Shown here one piece after another: positions 16,544-25,347 of a stretch of 64,000 nt of DNA; position 1 is the stretch's first letter, and each line of letters starts with the position of its first letter. The position numbers were made by a program, and so were the translations under genes. The stretch lies in contig UQWD01000001.1 in the NCBI GenBank assembly GCA_900544555.1, positions 200,145-264,144 of the forward strand, written 5' to 3'. This DNA is from an uncultured Eubacteriales bacterium (GTDB lineage Bacteria; Bacillota; Clostridia; Christensenellales; CAG-138). Under the pieces are notes generated by a model. It did no database searches, was not told the DNA's origin, and saw only the letters and a list, made by a program, of their open reading frames with translations.

Positions 16544-17404
16544 TTATGCGCCCAATTTGCTTTCGCGCGCATAGTAAAACACGTATTGCTGTACTATTCC
16601 GGCAAGCTCCCCAAGCTCGCTGATAGCCGCCTGTTTCTGCGCCCCGCTGAAGCTTTGCCCTCCAAACCAGATTTCGCGCATCGCCCGGTTCATCCACACG
16701 TCCATCGGAAACGCTCTTGTATGCCCAAGGGAAAAGAGCAGCGCGCAATCCGCCACCTTCGGCCCAACGCCCGGGAAGCGCATAAGCTCTTTACGCGCAT
16801 CCTCAAGCGGCAAATCTCTGAGCTTAAGAAGGTCATAACCCTCAGCGATAATACCTGCGGTTTGATGTATAAACGGGGCTCGGTAACCGAGGCCGAGCGA
16901 ACGAAGCGCCTCGAGCGGGATACGGGCGAGCGCACACGGCGTCGGAAACTTGTGCTTTATGCCCGTAAACGTATCCATCGCTTCCCCGGCAGCTGCGCAT
17001 AGCCTCCCAATAATGCCCTGTATTCGGCCGAGATTGTTGTTGGCCGATATGATGAAGGAGATTAAAGTTTCAAAGGGCTCCTGTTTAAATACGTGAATTC
17101 CCGAAGAGCATGGAAGGCAGACAGACAACGCCTTATTCGCGCGCAGCTTATCTTCAAGACCGGCATAATTGCCGTCAAGATCCAGATATTCCCGCCATTT
17201 TGCGGCCTCATGGGGCGTACAAGGATTGATGTAAAGCGTTTCCGCCTCCTGCTTCAAAACGGCGCACCTGTCCGAAACCACGCCCATCCAGCCATCCCCG
17301 CGTTTTTCCCAGCGAAACGCCTGGCCGCACGCGCATGAGCGCGCAAGGTTAAAACACTTAATGCCTGTGAATACCGCGCCGTTATCTTTAAAAATTACCC
17401 GCAT
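16544..17404 (-). CDS. OGG1-type 8-oxoguanine DNA glycosylase/AP lyase
   Basis: 286 residues from ATG 17404, six nt after a GGGGGG tract; the frame reaches 17449. N-terminal OGG domain with CGQAFRWEKRGDGW (about 25-38), SFIISANNNLGRI in the middle, then helix-hairpin-helix LMRFPGVGPKVADC with the catalytic Lys. The GHTRAFPMDVWMNRAM segment carries the catalytic Asp. Excises 8-oxoguanine. Downstream of rpmA on the same strand and followed by larE at 14 bp. Confidence 0.92.
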   Translation of the reverse strand: MRVIFKDNGAVFTGIKCFNLARSCACGQAFRWEKRGDGWMGVVSDRCAVLKQEAETLYINPCTPHEAAKWREYLDLDGNYAGLEDKLRANKALSVCLPCSSGIHVFKQEPFETLISFIISANNNLGRIQGIIGRLCAAAGEAMDTFTGIKHKFPTPCALARIPLEALRSLGLGYRAPFIHQTAGIIAEGYDLLKLRDLPLEDARKELMRFPGVGPKVADCALLFSLGHTRAFPMDVWMNRAMREIWFGGQSFSGAQKQAAISELGELAGIVQQYVFYYARESKLGA

Positions 17405-17506
17405 AATCATCCCCCCCATCCCCTTAATGCGAGAAAACGGCCCGCTCATCGCGTTATACGCAAAAAAGCGGACCGCCCATCTGTTCCATACGTCAATTAA
17501 AGCTGG

Positions 17507-17803
17507 TTATTCAGCTACCGCTTCCTGCCGCTCATAAACGCTGACCTGCCTGCGTTTGTTCCGCTTGGTTTCAAAACGAACAACGCCGCTGACTTTCGCG
17601 AAAAGCGTATCGTCCTTGCCGATGCCTACGTTTGTGCCAGGATGGAAATGCGTGCCGCGCTGGCGCACGAGGATGTTTCCGGCCAGAACGAACTGCCCGT
17701 CTGCACGCTTAGGCCCTAAGCGCTTGGATTCGCTGTCGCGCCCGTTGCGCGAGCTGCCAACGCCCTTTTTATGTGCAAAAAGCTGAAGATTCATATTGAA
17801 CAT
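17507..17803 (-). CDS. rpmA: Ribosomal protein bL27 with cleavable N-terminal extension
   Basis: 98 residues. The start MFNMNLQLFAHKKGVGSSRN is the Bacillota form in which residues up to LQLFA are removed by the protease Prp before ribosome assembly. The core GRDSESKRLGPKRADGQFV and ILVRQRGTHFHPG is canonical. GGGAGG lies 10 nt upstream. Follows prp, its processing enzyme, in the standard rplU-prp-rpmA order. Confidence 0.97.
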   Translation of the reverse strand: MFNMNLQLFAHKKGVGSSRNGRDSESKRLGPKRADGQFVLAGNILVRQRGTHFHPGTNVGIGKDDTLFAKVSGVVRFETKRNKRRQVSVYERQEAVAE

Positions 17804-17808
17804 GCGTT

Positions 17809-18132
17809 TTACACCTCCCTTTCCACAATTTTGAGGTATTTGCCATAATTCCCGGTGATGGAGCGGAGCCCCAACGCCATTGTTTCGAGTATTGCCTGCG
17901 CGCCCTCATGCCGAGCGGCCTGTTCACAGCTGCATTTCAAGTACCCTTCTTCAACCGTATACTCGACGCCCGGAAGTTTTATCGCCTCCGTCAGCCCCAA
18001 TATGGCTGCCTGCGTCAGCGCCGATACCGCGCTGCATACGATATCCGAACCGTGTTCTTCCTGCCCTGCGTGCCCGCTTATGCAAAAGCCGGTCAGCCTA
18101 CCCTTCGCGCGAAGCAACGTTGCATTGATCAT
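17809..18132 (-). CDS. prp: Ribosomal-processing cysteine protease Prp
   Basis: 107 residues. Catalytic pair: His in FCISGHAGQEEHGSDIVC (about 16-33) and Cys at the end of that motif, followed by SAVSALTQAA. Cleaves the N-terminal extension of bL27 encoded 5 bp downstream. It lies 6 bp after rplU in the conserved ribosomal gene trio. Confidence 0.96.
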   Translation of the reverse strand: MINATLLRAKGRLTGFCISGHAGQEEHGSDIVCSAVSALTQAAILGLTEAIKLPGVEYTVEEGYLKCSCEQAARHEGAQAILETMALGLRSITGNYGKYLKIVEREV

Positions 18133-18138
18133 AATTAA

Positions 18139-18444
18139 TCAACCGATAGAGTTAATCTTAACCATAGTATATGGCTGCCGATGGCCCTGTTTTTTCCGGT
18201 AATCCTTTTTCGGTTTGTATTTAAATACGACAACCTTTTTACCTTTGCCATGCCCGACAACCTGCGCCGACGCGGAAACACCCTCTAATACGGGCTTGCC
18301 GACCTGAACGCCGCTATCGTCCGCAAGCATTAAAACCTCGAAGGAAACCTCTTCGCCTTCGTTTGCGTTGAGCTTCTCGACCATGATTTCATCGCCTGCT
18401 TCTACCTTGTACTGCTTACCGCCTGTACGAATAATCGCGTACAT
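18139..18444 (-). CDS. rplU: Ribosomal protein bL21
   Basis: 101 residues from ATG 18444 (MYAIIRTGGKQYKVEAGD), with AGAGGAGGT upstream; the longer frame to 18528 is leader sequence. Typical C-terminus YRKKQGHRQPYTMVKI. First gene of rplU-prp-rpmA. The GC-rich leader 18445-18530 could hold the autoregulatory L21 leader known in Bacillota, but I cannot confirm the fold. Confidence 0.97.
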   Translation of the reverse strand: MYAIIRTGGKQYKVEAGDEIMVEKLNANEGEEVSFEVLMLADDSGVQVGKPVLEGVSASAQVVGHGKGKKVVVFKYKPKKDYRKKQGHRQPYTMVKINSIG

Positions 18445-18530
18445 TATGCTGCACCTCCTCTTACCAGTCTCGCCCATGTAACGGCGGCGGGGAAAACCGC
18501 GCTTAAAAGCCGTCATGGAGCGGCTCACCG

Positions 18531-18843
18531 AATGATTTTATCATAGAGGGCGCGCTGTGTCAAACAAAATGCTCTCATAGCCTGAAAATATAACCATCCC
18601 GTTCTCTTTTGCCCGTTTCCCGTAAATCCATTCGCACAGTCTTTAACCCGCCGTATAGCATGTACTTAGGCGCGGTCCTTTTACCGCATATTTTTTGACT
18701 GATACCCGGAATAAATCGGCAAAAGGCTGCGAAACCTGCCATTGCAAGCCCAACAAACGCGCATGTAATCGGCGTTTTCTAAAGGCGCCGCAATTGTGGC
18801 TGCAGAAAACGGAGTCTATATGCTACCCTTTTTAATTTAAGGC
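18531..18843. other. Gap between rplU leader and the marR promoter
   Basis: About 310 bp without a supported gene. No clear repeat or RNA element seen. Confidence 0.4.
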
Positions 18844-18903
18844 TTTACAAAAAAAACTGAGGTGTTATACTTAATATAGTCAAATATTTGATTATCAAAT
18901 ATT
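18844..18903 (+). promoter_or_regulatory. Promoter and palindromic operator of the marR cassette
   Basis: TTTACA (18844-18849), 16-bp spacer, TATACT (18866-18871). Just downstream is a perfect 10-bp inverted repeat AATATTTGAT-T-ATCAAATATT (18883-18903), sitting over the expected transcription start and 18 bp before the marR ATG. Inferred autoregulatory MarR binding site. Confidence 0.82.
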
Positions 18904-18921
18904 GTACTTTAAGGAGGACTA

Positions 18922-19383
18922 ATGCTCAAAGAGAATGTTAATACATACGTCAATAGGTACTGCCGGTTACGGGATAAGCAATATGCCGCTTATGAGGGGT
19001 ATGCCAGAAAACATGGTTTAACCACAAAAGAGCTGTTTGTTCTTGATATTCTTTACTTTGCGCAAGACGGCTGTACGCAAGCCGAAATTTGTAAACGGCT
19101 TTCGGCCACGAAGCAGACCGTCAGTGCCGTGATTAAGAAATTCTGGATAAGAGGCTACATCTCTTTCGAGGAATCAAAAACCGACCGGCGCAACAAAATT
19201 GTACGCTTCACCGCGTCCGGCAGAGAATATGTGGAACATATTATCCCTCCTGCCGCACAAGCGGAGAATAATGCTATGGCAGAGCTGAGCGACGAACAAC
19301 AAGCGGCTTTAGTACAGTTAACCGATTTTTTTTCAGAACAAATGCGTTTAAAATTCAAAGCGCTCCAGGAGGAATCACGATGA
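18922..19383 (+). CDS. MarR-family regulator of the radical SAM/MutM cassette
   Basis: 153 residues. Winged helix-turn-helix with LTTKELFVLDILYFA, then CTQAEICKRLSATKQTVSAVIKKF and the wing around FEESKTDRRNKIVRFT (about 84-99). AAGGAGG precedes the ATG. It overlaps the next gene by 4 bp (ATGA), and its own promoter holds a perfect palindrome, so it is probably the repressor of the four-gene unit. As I recall, MarR genes accompany the so-called radical SAM mobile pair in other Bacillota. Confidence 0.9.
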   Translation: MLKENVNTYVNRYCRLRDKQYAAYEGYARKHGLTTKELFVLDILYFAQDGCTQAEICKRLSATKQTVSAVIKKFWIRGYISFEESKTDRRNKIVRFTASGREYVEHIIPPAAQAENNAMAELSDEQQAALVQLTDFFSEQMRLKFKALQEESR

Positions 19384-20294
19384 TTATAAATACGGGCGGG
19401 CGGACAGATACAGTCCAGTATTACACGCCTTGGTTATTGGGGCGATTTGAAGCAGGCTATGTCCTTTCCCGCAATCCGATGTTCCAAAATAAGGTGACGC
19501 GATATGAGTTGACCCCGAATAAAGTCGACTGCGTGGTGTTCTGCTCTAAAAATTATACTCCCATTTTGCCGCATATCAGTAAAATCACGGGGCGCTTTCA
19601 TACCTATTTCCACTATACGATTACGGCTTACGGAAAGGATATTGAGCCGGGTGTTCCGGGTATTGACGAGAGTATCAGCACCTTAATAAATTTATCGGAG
19701 ATTATTGGCGCCGGACGTATCGCATGGCGGTATGACCCGGTATTGCTGACAAATAAACATACCGTCCGGCGTCATCTGGAAACCTTTGAACATATGGCGT
19801 CCCGCTTATGCGGCCATATCGATCGCTGCATTTTCAGCTTTGTGGAAATGTATAAAAAACTGCAAACCAATATGCCGGACTTGATTCCTTTGACAGAGAA
19901 AGAAAAGGACGAATTGGCGGCGGGTCTTGGAGCGATTGCGGCCAAATATAATATTCCAATCCAGGCTTGCGGAACCAACGGCGATTACACACGCTATGGT
20001 ATCTCCCCCTCCGGCTGCATAACGCTAAACATGATTGAGCGGGCAAACGGGACTCAATTCCGCAATCTGAAACACAAGGGGTTACGGCGGGGATGTCACT
20101 GTATCGAGAGCCGGGATATAGGGGCATATGATACCTGTCTGAATGGCTGCAAATATTGCTATGCAAATACGAACCCACACAAAGCCCGTGAAAATTACAC
20201 GCTCCATGTACCTGAATCCCCTTTGCTGCTGGGACGCTTGAACACCACCGACACCGTTCAGCAAGGGACGCAAAGGAGCTTCTTAAAGCCATGA
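19380..20294 (+). CDS. DUF1848 protein, first member of a radical SAM mobile pair
   Basis: 304 residues. N-terminal IINTGGRTDTVQYYTPWLLGRF and FEAGYVLSRNP, then VDCVVFCSKNYTPIL, match DUF1848 as I remember it. A TIM-barrel-like middle includes RYDPVLLT. The C-terminus carries GCHCIESRDIGAYDTC followed by CLNGCKYCYAN, a Cys motif that looks like a metal-cluster site but is spaced CxxxCxxC. Function unknown; substrate possibly DNA, judged only from its partners. Overlaps marR and the following radical SAM gene by 4 bp each, so translation is coupled. Confidence 0.85.
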   Translation: MIINTGGRTDTVQYYTPWLLGRFEAGYVLSRNPMFQNKVTRYELTPNKVDCVVFCSKNYTPILPHISKITGRFHTYFHYTITAYGKDIEPGVPGIDESISTLINLSEIIGAGRIAWRYDPVLLTNKHTVRRHLETFEHMASRLCGHIDRCIFSFVEMYKKLQTNMPDLIPLTEKEKDELAAGLGAIAAKYNIPIQACGTNGDYTRYGISPSGCITLNMIERANGTQFRNLKHKGLRRGCHCIESRDIGAYDTCLNGCKYCYANTNPHKARENYTLHVPESPLLLGRLNTTDTVQQGTQRSFLKP

Positions 20295-21217
20295 ATACAA
20301 ACCAAATTAAGGTGAAAGAAATTTCAGTAAAAACCATACTATCAAAATCTAATCTACCTGTAGGGGATTATTCGGTCAACCCCTATGTGGGCTGTACCCA
20401 TGCCTGCAAATACTGCTATGCGTCATTTATGAAACGGTTTACCGGCCACCCTGAGCCGTGGGGAACCTTTCTGGACGTAAAATACTGGCCTGAAATCCAA
20501 AACCCACAGAGATACGCGGGGAAGCGGTTGTTTTTCGGTTCCGTGACCGACCCCTATAACCCACAGGAAGAAACCTATAAAAGAACAAGGACGCTGCTGG
20601 AACAGCTTCAAAACAGCGGAGCGGAAATCACTATCGCCACAAAATCCGATTTGGTACTGCGTGATATGGATTTGATTAAGACATTCCCTAACGCTAGAGT
20701 TTCATTGTCTGTCAATACGCTCGACGAAGCGTTTCGGACGGATATGGACGAAGCGGTGAGTATCGCGCGGAGACTGGCGGCGATGGAAGCCTTTCACGAC
20801 GCTGGCGTTCGTACTACCTGCTTTATCTCCCCGATATTTCCGGGTATTACGGATGTTCCGGCGATTGTGGAACGGGTGAACGATAAGTGTAACCTGATTT
20901 GGCTGGAAAACCTGAACTTGAGGGGAGGTTATAAGCCGGAGATTTTGGGGTACATAGCAACTCATTACCCGGCGCTTGTTCCCCTGTATCGTGAAATCTA
21001 CCAGCTGGGCAACCGCGGATATTGGGACTTGCTAGACGAAGAAGCGCGGCTGCTGGCTGAAAAACGAGGGTTGTTATATCTGCGGAATGACGACTCTATG
21101 CAACGCCCGTTTGACGAACCGCCAATCATTGTAAACTACTTTTACCATGAGCAAATAAGGCGCTCTGCAAATAAAAAAGAGGAGGAATCCCCATTATGCC
21201 GGAACTGCCGGAAGTAG
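20291..21217 (+). CDS. Radical SAM protein related to spore photoproduct lyase, second member of the pair
   Basis: 308 residues. SPVGCTHACKYCYA-like block: NPYVGCTHACKYCYASFMKR (about 32-51) gives the CxxxCxxC cluster site. KRLFFGSVTDPYNPQE near 79 and VRTTCFISPIFPGITD near 178 are typical of the SPL-like branch. Expected to cleave S-adenosylmethionine and generate a radical. The substrate is not known; linkage to mutM suggests nucleic acid damage. Starts inside the previous stop (ATGA) and overlaps mutM by 22 bp. Confidence 0.88.
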   Translation: MNTNQIKVKEISVKTILSKSNLPVGDYSVNPYVGCTHACKYCYASFMKRFTGHPEPWGTFLDVKYWPEIQNPQRYAGKRLFFGSVTDPYNPQEETYKRTRTLLEQLQNSGAEITIATKSDLVLRDMDLIKTFPNARVSLSVNTLDEAFRTDMDEAVSIARRLAAMEAFHDAGVRTTCFISPIFPGITDVPAIVERVNDKCNLIWLENLNLRGGYKPEILGYIATHYPALVPLYREIYQLGNRGYWDLLDEEARLLAEKRGLLYLRNDDSMQRPFDEPPIIVNYFYHEQIRRSANKKEEESPLCRNCRK

Positions 21218-22032
21218 AAACGATACGGAGAATTTTAGAGCCACAGATAATGGGGCGAAGTATCCTATCCATTACCGTGTACCGACCGGAAATAATTGAA
21301 CATCCGTCGGCAGAACAATTCGCCGGATTTGTAACAGGAGCGAATATACGCGGCATGAGCAGGCGGGGTAAATTTCTCTCCTTGCGCCTTGACAGCGGCG
21401 ATACGGTTTGGCTGCATATGCGAATGACGGGGCAACTCTTGGTAACGCCGCCGGATTATCCAACACAAAAGCACACGCATATTGTTTTCCGCTTGGATAA
21501 TGCAATGGAACTGCGTTTTATCGACACTCGCCGTTTTGGACGGTTCTGGCTGCTGCATGAATGGGAAAATGATACCTTTACCGGCAATGCAAAATTGGGG
21601 CTAGAGCCTTTTGACGGCTGCTTAACCGCCGATTGGCTGCGGGAAAAGATCGGGAAACGCCGCAAGTCCATCAAGGAATGTCTGTTAGACCAGAGCGTGG
21701 TTGCGGGAATTGGAAATATCTATGGCGACGAAATTCTGTTTGCCGCACAGCTGTGTCCCTGCCGTCCGGCCTGTTCTCTAAAAGGAGAAGAATGGGGTAT
21801 GCTTGCCTCCGCAATCCCCTCTGTCCTCAAAAAAGGAATAGACGATAACCGCATGACCCCGAAGGAATACTTGGCAGGACAAGGAAAGGAATACCGGTCC
21901 GAGAAGTATTTCATGATTTACGGGCATAACGGCCAGCCCTGCCCATGCTGCAACACACCGTTGACGCGGATTGTACTTTCCGGCCGCAGCAGCGTTTATT
22001 GCCCGAGCTGCCAAAAGGCATTGCCATGTTAG
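21196..22032 (+). CDS. mutM: Formamidopyrimidine-DNA glycosylase
   Basis: 278 residues. The N-terminal catalytic MPELPEVETIRR, where Pro1 is the nucleophile and Glu2 assists, is intact. RRGKFL (about 57-62) holds the conserved Lys. The helix-two-turn-helix LLDQSVVAGIGNIYGDEILF is near 160-180, and the zinc finger at the C-terminus uses CPCC and CPSC. Removes 8-oxoguanine and ring-opened purines. AGAGGAGG upstream lies inside the radical SAM gene, and a 22-bp overlap couples the two. Being inside a MarR-controlled mobile-type cassette rather than beside polA is unusual. Confidence 0.95.
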   Translation: MPELPEVETIRRILEPQIMGRSILSITVYRPEIIEHPSAEQFAGFVTGANIRGMSRRGKFLSLRLDSGDTVWLHMRMTGQLLVTPPDYPTQKHTHIVFRLDNAMELRFIDTRRFGRFWLLHEWENDTFTGNAKLGLEPFDGCLTADWLREKIGKRRKSIKECLLDQSVVAGIGNIYGDEILFAAQLCPCRPACSLKGEEWGMLASAIPSVLKKGIDDNRMTPKEYLAGQGKEYRSEKYFMIYGHNGQPCPCCNTPLTRIVLSGRSSVYCPSCQKALPC

Positions 22033-22290
22033 GCTCGGTGAATATATGAAGTCTTTTTGAACGAGCTTGCGGCCTTGATAGTTCACACGAACACGAAGTA
22101 AAAGACGAGTGAACTTAAGTATTTTCCTTTTACGTTAATGAAATAAGCTCTTGGTCAATACTTAAGGTATTATGGGTATGATTAAACTTGGGGCGCCAGC
22201 TTTTCAGTTTTAACGGCTCAACGCCTGTCCTGATTGGAGCTAGAACGCATAATTAAACGTTTTTTCATATTCATTTTACGAAATATGATG
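22033..22290. other. Gap after mutM
   Basis: No supported gene and no clear terminator; AT-rich toward the following promoter. Confidence 0.4.
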
Positions 22291-22344
22291 TATAATCATC
22301 TTAACACGAATGGCCCGGTTAACCGGCGCGCTCGTTAACGGGCC
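22291..22344 (+). promoter_or_regulatory. Putative promoter and leader hairpin before the ECF gene
   Basis: TATAAT at 22291-22296 has only a weak upstream -35 match. A hairpin GGCCCGGTTAAC / GTTAACGGGCC with one bulge occupies 22312-22344, between promoter and start codon. No T-run follows and I cannot match a riboswitch class. A binding element for the transporter ligand is possible but unproven. Confidence 0.45.
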
Positions 22345-22383
22345 GTTAAAAGCGAACGAATATACTTGCTTGGAGGTTTACCT

Positions 22384-22941
22384 ATGCAAAAACCTGAATT
22401 AAAAACGCTCATTACCTCAGGAGTTATGCTGGTTGTTATTATCCTGCTCACATGCCTTATACGCATACCGATGGACATTATGCGCAACGACCAGGTGAGC
22501 GCCGGCGTATATATGCACCTCGGGGACGTCGGGATATTTTCCGCGGCCCTGCTGCTGGGCGGTCCTTGGGCCGCGCTAACCGCCGCGCTGGCCGCCTGCC
22601 TGTCGGATCTATTCGTGGGCAGCGGCGTATACGCCGTAGCTTCCCTGATTATCAAAGCGGGAGCCGCGTATATATGCGCAAAGCTCTTGTCGAGGGAACG
22701 GACATGGGCGAACCTGTTGAGGGCCGTCGCTTACCCTTCCCTGCTGGCGCTGTGCGCATACTTCCTCTACGACCTGATTATCATGAACAATTACAGCGTA
22801 GCTGCGCTTTCGCTGCCAGTACGTTTCCTGAACGGGCTTGTTAACGGTTTAATCGCCATACCCGTATTAAAATTGATTGACCGGATAACCTATGGAAAGA
22901 GCGGGTATGGCTCAATTCAACAAACGGGCAGGGTGAAGTAG
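22384..22941 (+). CDS. ECF transporter S component (substrate-binding membrane subunit)
   Basis: 185 residues from ATG 22384, seven nt after GGAGG. Five to six hydrophobic segments: TLITSGVMLVVIILLTCLI, then VGIFSAALLLGGPWAALTAA, AVASLIIKAGAAYI, LLRAVAYPSLLALCAYFLY and FLNGLVNGLIAIPVLKLI. The pattern GPWAALTAALAACLSDL (about 63-79) and the LIIKAG segment fit the S components of energy-coupling factor vitamin transporters. The substrate cannot be told. The shared EcfAT module must be elsewhere. Six bp before an MBL hydrolase. Confidence 0.8.
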   Translation: MQKPELKTLITSGVMLVVIILLTCLIRIPMDIMRNDQVSAGVYMHLGDVGIFSAALLLGGPWAALTAALAACLSDLFVGSGVYAVASLIIKAGAAYICAKLLSRERTWANLLRAVAYPSLLALCAYFLYDLIIMNNYSVAALSLPVRFLNGLVNGLIAIPVLKLIDRITYGKSGYGSIQQTGRVK

Positions 22942-22947
22942 CTAAGG

Positions 22948-23688
22948 ATGATTTTAACAGTTTTGGGCAAATACGGCCCCTTTCCGGCGCCGGGCGGCGC
23001 ATGTTCCGGTTATATGCTGGAGGGAGGCGGGGCGAAGCTTTTGATTGACTGCGGATCGGGAACGCTCAGCCGTTTTTTCAGTTTATCGCAGTTAACGGAT
23101 CTTGACGGGATCTTGATCTCCCACCTGCATTATGATCATATTTCCGATTTGTTTATATTACGCTACGCGCTTGAGCAGCTACATACGCGCGGGAAAGACG
23201 TGCCGATACCTCTGCTGCTGCTCGCGCCGGACAAGCCGGATATGGAGTTCAGGCAGCTTGCGGCCTCCGGCGTTTATAATATCGTGGTAATTGAGGACGG
23301 AATGCGGGCGAAAATTAAGGATATGACCGTAACGTTCCATAGGTTATATCATACAGTCCCTTCCTATGCGATGGATATAGACGCGGAAGGCAGAAGGCTG
23401 TTTTATACCGGGGATACCGGAAGCAGCGACAGGATAACCCAGCTTTGCAACGGTGCGGATCTGCTGCTTGCCGATACCTGCTTTTTAAGCGGCGATAAAA
23501 TCCCCGCGTACCCCGCGCACTTAACCGCGCGCGAGGCCGGCGTTATCTCAAAAGCCGCAAATGTCCGCAAACTGTTATGTACGCATATCTGGGGCGGTGG
23601 ATATACGGATGCTCAGGTGCTGGAGGAGGTAAAGCCGGTTTTCCCTCAGGCTCAGGTCGCGGTTGAAATGCGGTCGTACCAGATATAA
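22948..23688 (+). CDS. MBL-fold metallo-hydrolase, RNase Z-like branch
   Basis: 246 residues. Metal site SHLHYDH at 59-65 (HxHxDH), TGDTG near 152 with the bridging Asp, and CTHIWGGGY at 211-219 with the last His. The N-terminal LGKYGPFPAPGGACSGYMLE resembles the ribonuclease Z/phosphodiesterase branch. It lacks the long exosite arm of tRNase Z, so a small phosphodiester or cyclic nucleotide substrate is more likely; this is inference. Co-directional and 6 bp after the ECF gene. Confidence 0.87.
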   Translation: MILTVLGKYGPFPAPGGACSGYMLEGGGAKLLIDCGSGTLSRFFSLSQLTDLDGILISHLHYDHISDLFILRYALEQLHTRGKDVPIPLLLLAPDKPDMEFRQLAASGVYNIVVIEDGMRAKIKDMTVTFHRLYHTVPSYAMDIDAEGRRLFYTGDTGSSDRITQLCNGADLLLADTCFLSGDKIPAYPAHLTAREAGVISKAANVRKLLCTHIWGGGYTDAQVLEEVKPVFPQAQVAVEMRSYQI

Positions 23689-23800
23689 AAAATCCCGGCC
23701 GGGCGGGGCGTATCTGCTTGGTATTTGGAACTTTTTGGCCAAGAGCCAAAACACTGGCAAACCCATTATACTGATAACCGGTATCAAGTCATAGTGAACC

Positions 23801-23838
23801 GGGCTGTACGGTCGTTTATCTATCCGTACAGCTTTTTT
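23801..23838 (+). terminator. Terminator of the ECF/MBL unit
   Basis: CTGTACGG / CCGTACAG stem around a 12-nt loop, followed by CTTTTTT. It lies about 115 bp after the MBL stop. Confidence 0.88.
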
Positions 23839-24004
23839 GCTATGTATAGCATTCTTTTAAACGTATCCGCAAGCTAAACATTAACGTAAGGTTCCTAGAA
23901 TCCGGCGCGCCCATTTTAAACGATAGCATTATATTATAGAGAACCGGATATTAAAAATCAGATGATAACTGCTCCGGCAAAGGTTTAAGAAATAGTCCGG
24001 CGAT

Positions 24005-24067
24005 CCTCAGGTACTATTATAACGCCGCAAACTGCCAATCCCTTAACCGAGATAATAGTACATGAGG
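24005..24067. repeat. Long inverted repeat with 16-bp arms
   Basis: CCTCAGGTACTATTAT (24005-24020) and ATAATAGTACATGAGG (24052-24067) pair at 15 of 16 positions around a 31-nt loop. It lies 52 bp past the end of the glycerate kinase gene. Without a T-run it may be a transcript end structure or a small repeat remnant. GATAATAGTACAT recurs at 27066-27078. Confidence 0.6.
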
Positions 24068-24119
24068 ATATGCTGTTTAAAGTGCTGCGCTTTTTGACAT
24101 AAATCTATGTTTAGACCGC

Positions 24120-25262
24120 TTATAGATCCTGCTTCAAAGCTTTATATACGCGCATCAGGTTCTCTACCGTCAATCGGAGATCGCTTTTCGCGCGTTTTTT
24201 TGCTTCCCTAAAAGGTATCGCGGTGCGATTTATGCTGAATACACCGGTAACGCCCATATCATACGCAGCATCGATCTCGCTTCCAATATCACCGACGACG
24301 GCAAAAAGCGGTACTCCGGCTGCCTTTGCTCTTTTTGCCGCGCCGATAACCGCCTTGCCCCTCAAGCTCTGCGCGTCAAACCTGCCCTCGCCGCTTAAAA
24401 CCAAATCCGCGCCTTTTATAATCGATTCAAACCCAACCGCATCGAGCATGGTTTCAATGCCCATACGCAATGTTGCCTTTAAAAACGCGGCCGCCCCGGC
24501 TCCCATGCCACCCGCCGCGCCCGAGCACGGCGTGGACGCAGTGGATACGCCGAGATCCCGCCGTATGCGCTGCGATAGATGCGCCAGATTAAGTTCAAGC
24601 TCCTCAACCATTCCCGGCGAAGCGCCCTTTTGCGGGCTAAAGACGCGCGCCGCCCCGTTTTCCCCTAAAAGCGGATTATCCACATCACACATTGCGATGA
24701 ACTCAATCCCATCGATCCGGCGCGTCAGCTCTGAAATATCGATGCGGGAGATCTCCCTCAGCGTCCCGCCAACGGGAACAAAGGCTTCTCCGCCGCTGTT
24801 TATAAAGCGCGCCCCGAGCGCAGCCGCCATACCAGCTCCGCCGTCGTTTGTCGCGCTGCCTCCAAGCCCGAGAATAACCCTTCGGCATCCGTTTTGAACG
24901 GCATGGCTTATAATTTGCCCTACGCCGTACGTGGTCGTAAGCGATGGGTTGGAGAACGCGCCGGCCAACGGCAGGCCCGCGCAGGCCGCCGTCTCAATAA
25001 CGGCCGTGCGCCCCTCGTCCAACAGACCGTAAAAGGTATCAATTTCTCTAAAATTCGGCCCCTGTACCCGGATTATGCGCTTCTCCCCGCCTAAGGCCGC
25101 CAAGAGCGCGTCGACGCTTCCTTCGCCTCCGTCGGCTATGGGAATGGAGATAACCTCCGCATTCGGAAAAACCGCGAAAACCGCCGCTCGCATTTGCTCG
25201 CAAGCTTGGATGGAACTCATTGTTCCTTTAAACGAGTCGGGAATCAGGATAATTTTGTTCAT
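24120..25262 (-). CDS. garK: Glycerate 2-kinase
   Basis: 380 residues. Starts KIILIPDSFKGTMSS (3-17). IPIADGGEGSVDAL is near 41, GLGGSATNDGGAGMAAALGA near 128, CSGAAGGMGAGAAAFL near 246 and LSGEGRFDAQSLRGK near 289. These blocks define the GarK/GlxK family, which phosphorylates glycerate at C2 and feeds lower glycolysis. No strong ribosome binding site at ATG 25262, but family alignment fixes the start. A single gene between the long inverted repeat and the aldehyde dehydrogenase. The symbol could equally be glxK. Confidence 0.94.
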   Translation of the reverse strand: MNKIILIPDSFKGTMSSIQACEQMRAAVFAVFPNAEVISIPIADGGEGSVDALLAALGGEKRIIRVQGPNFREIDTFYGLLDEGRTAVIETAACAGLPLAGAFSNPSLTTTYGVGQIISHAVQNGCRRVILGLGGSATNDGGAGMAAALGARFINSGGEAFVPVGGTLREISRIDISELTRRIDGIEFIAMCDVDNPLLGENGAARVFSPQKGASPGMVEELELNLAHLSQRIRRDLGVSTASTPCSGAAGGMGAGAAAFLKATLRMGIETMLDAVGFESIIKGADLVLSGEGRFDAQSLRGKAVIGAAKRAKAAGVPLFAVVGDIGSEIDAAYDMGVTGVFSINRTAIPFREAKKRAKSDLRLTVENLMRVYKALKQDL

Positions 25263-25347
25263 AAATCCATTCTTAAGCCTTTCGTTACGCCTCGCCGGTA
25301 AAGCCGCACGGCTTTAATCTACGCTTTTAAATTGAGTAAACTACACG

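Noticed and set aside
22312..22344. Riboswitch for the ECF vitamin transporter
   Set aside because: A hairpin is present but none of the known thiamine, riboflavin or cobalamin motifs is visible.
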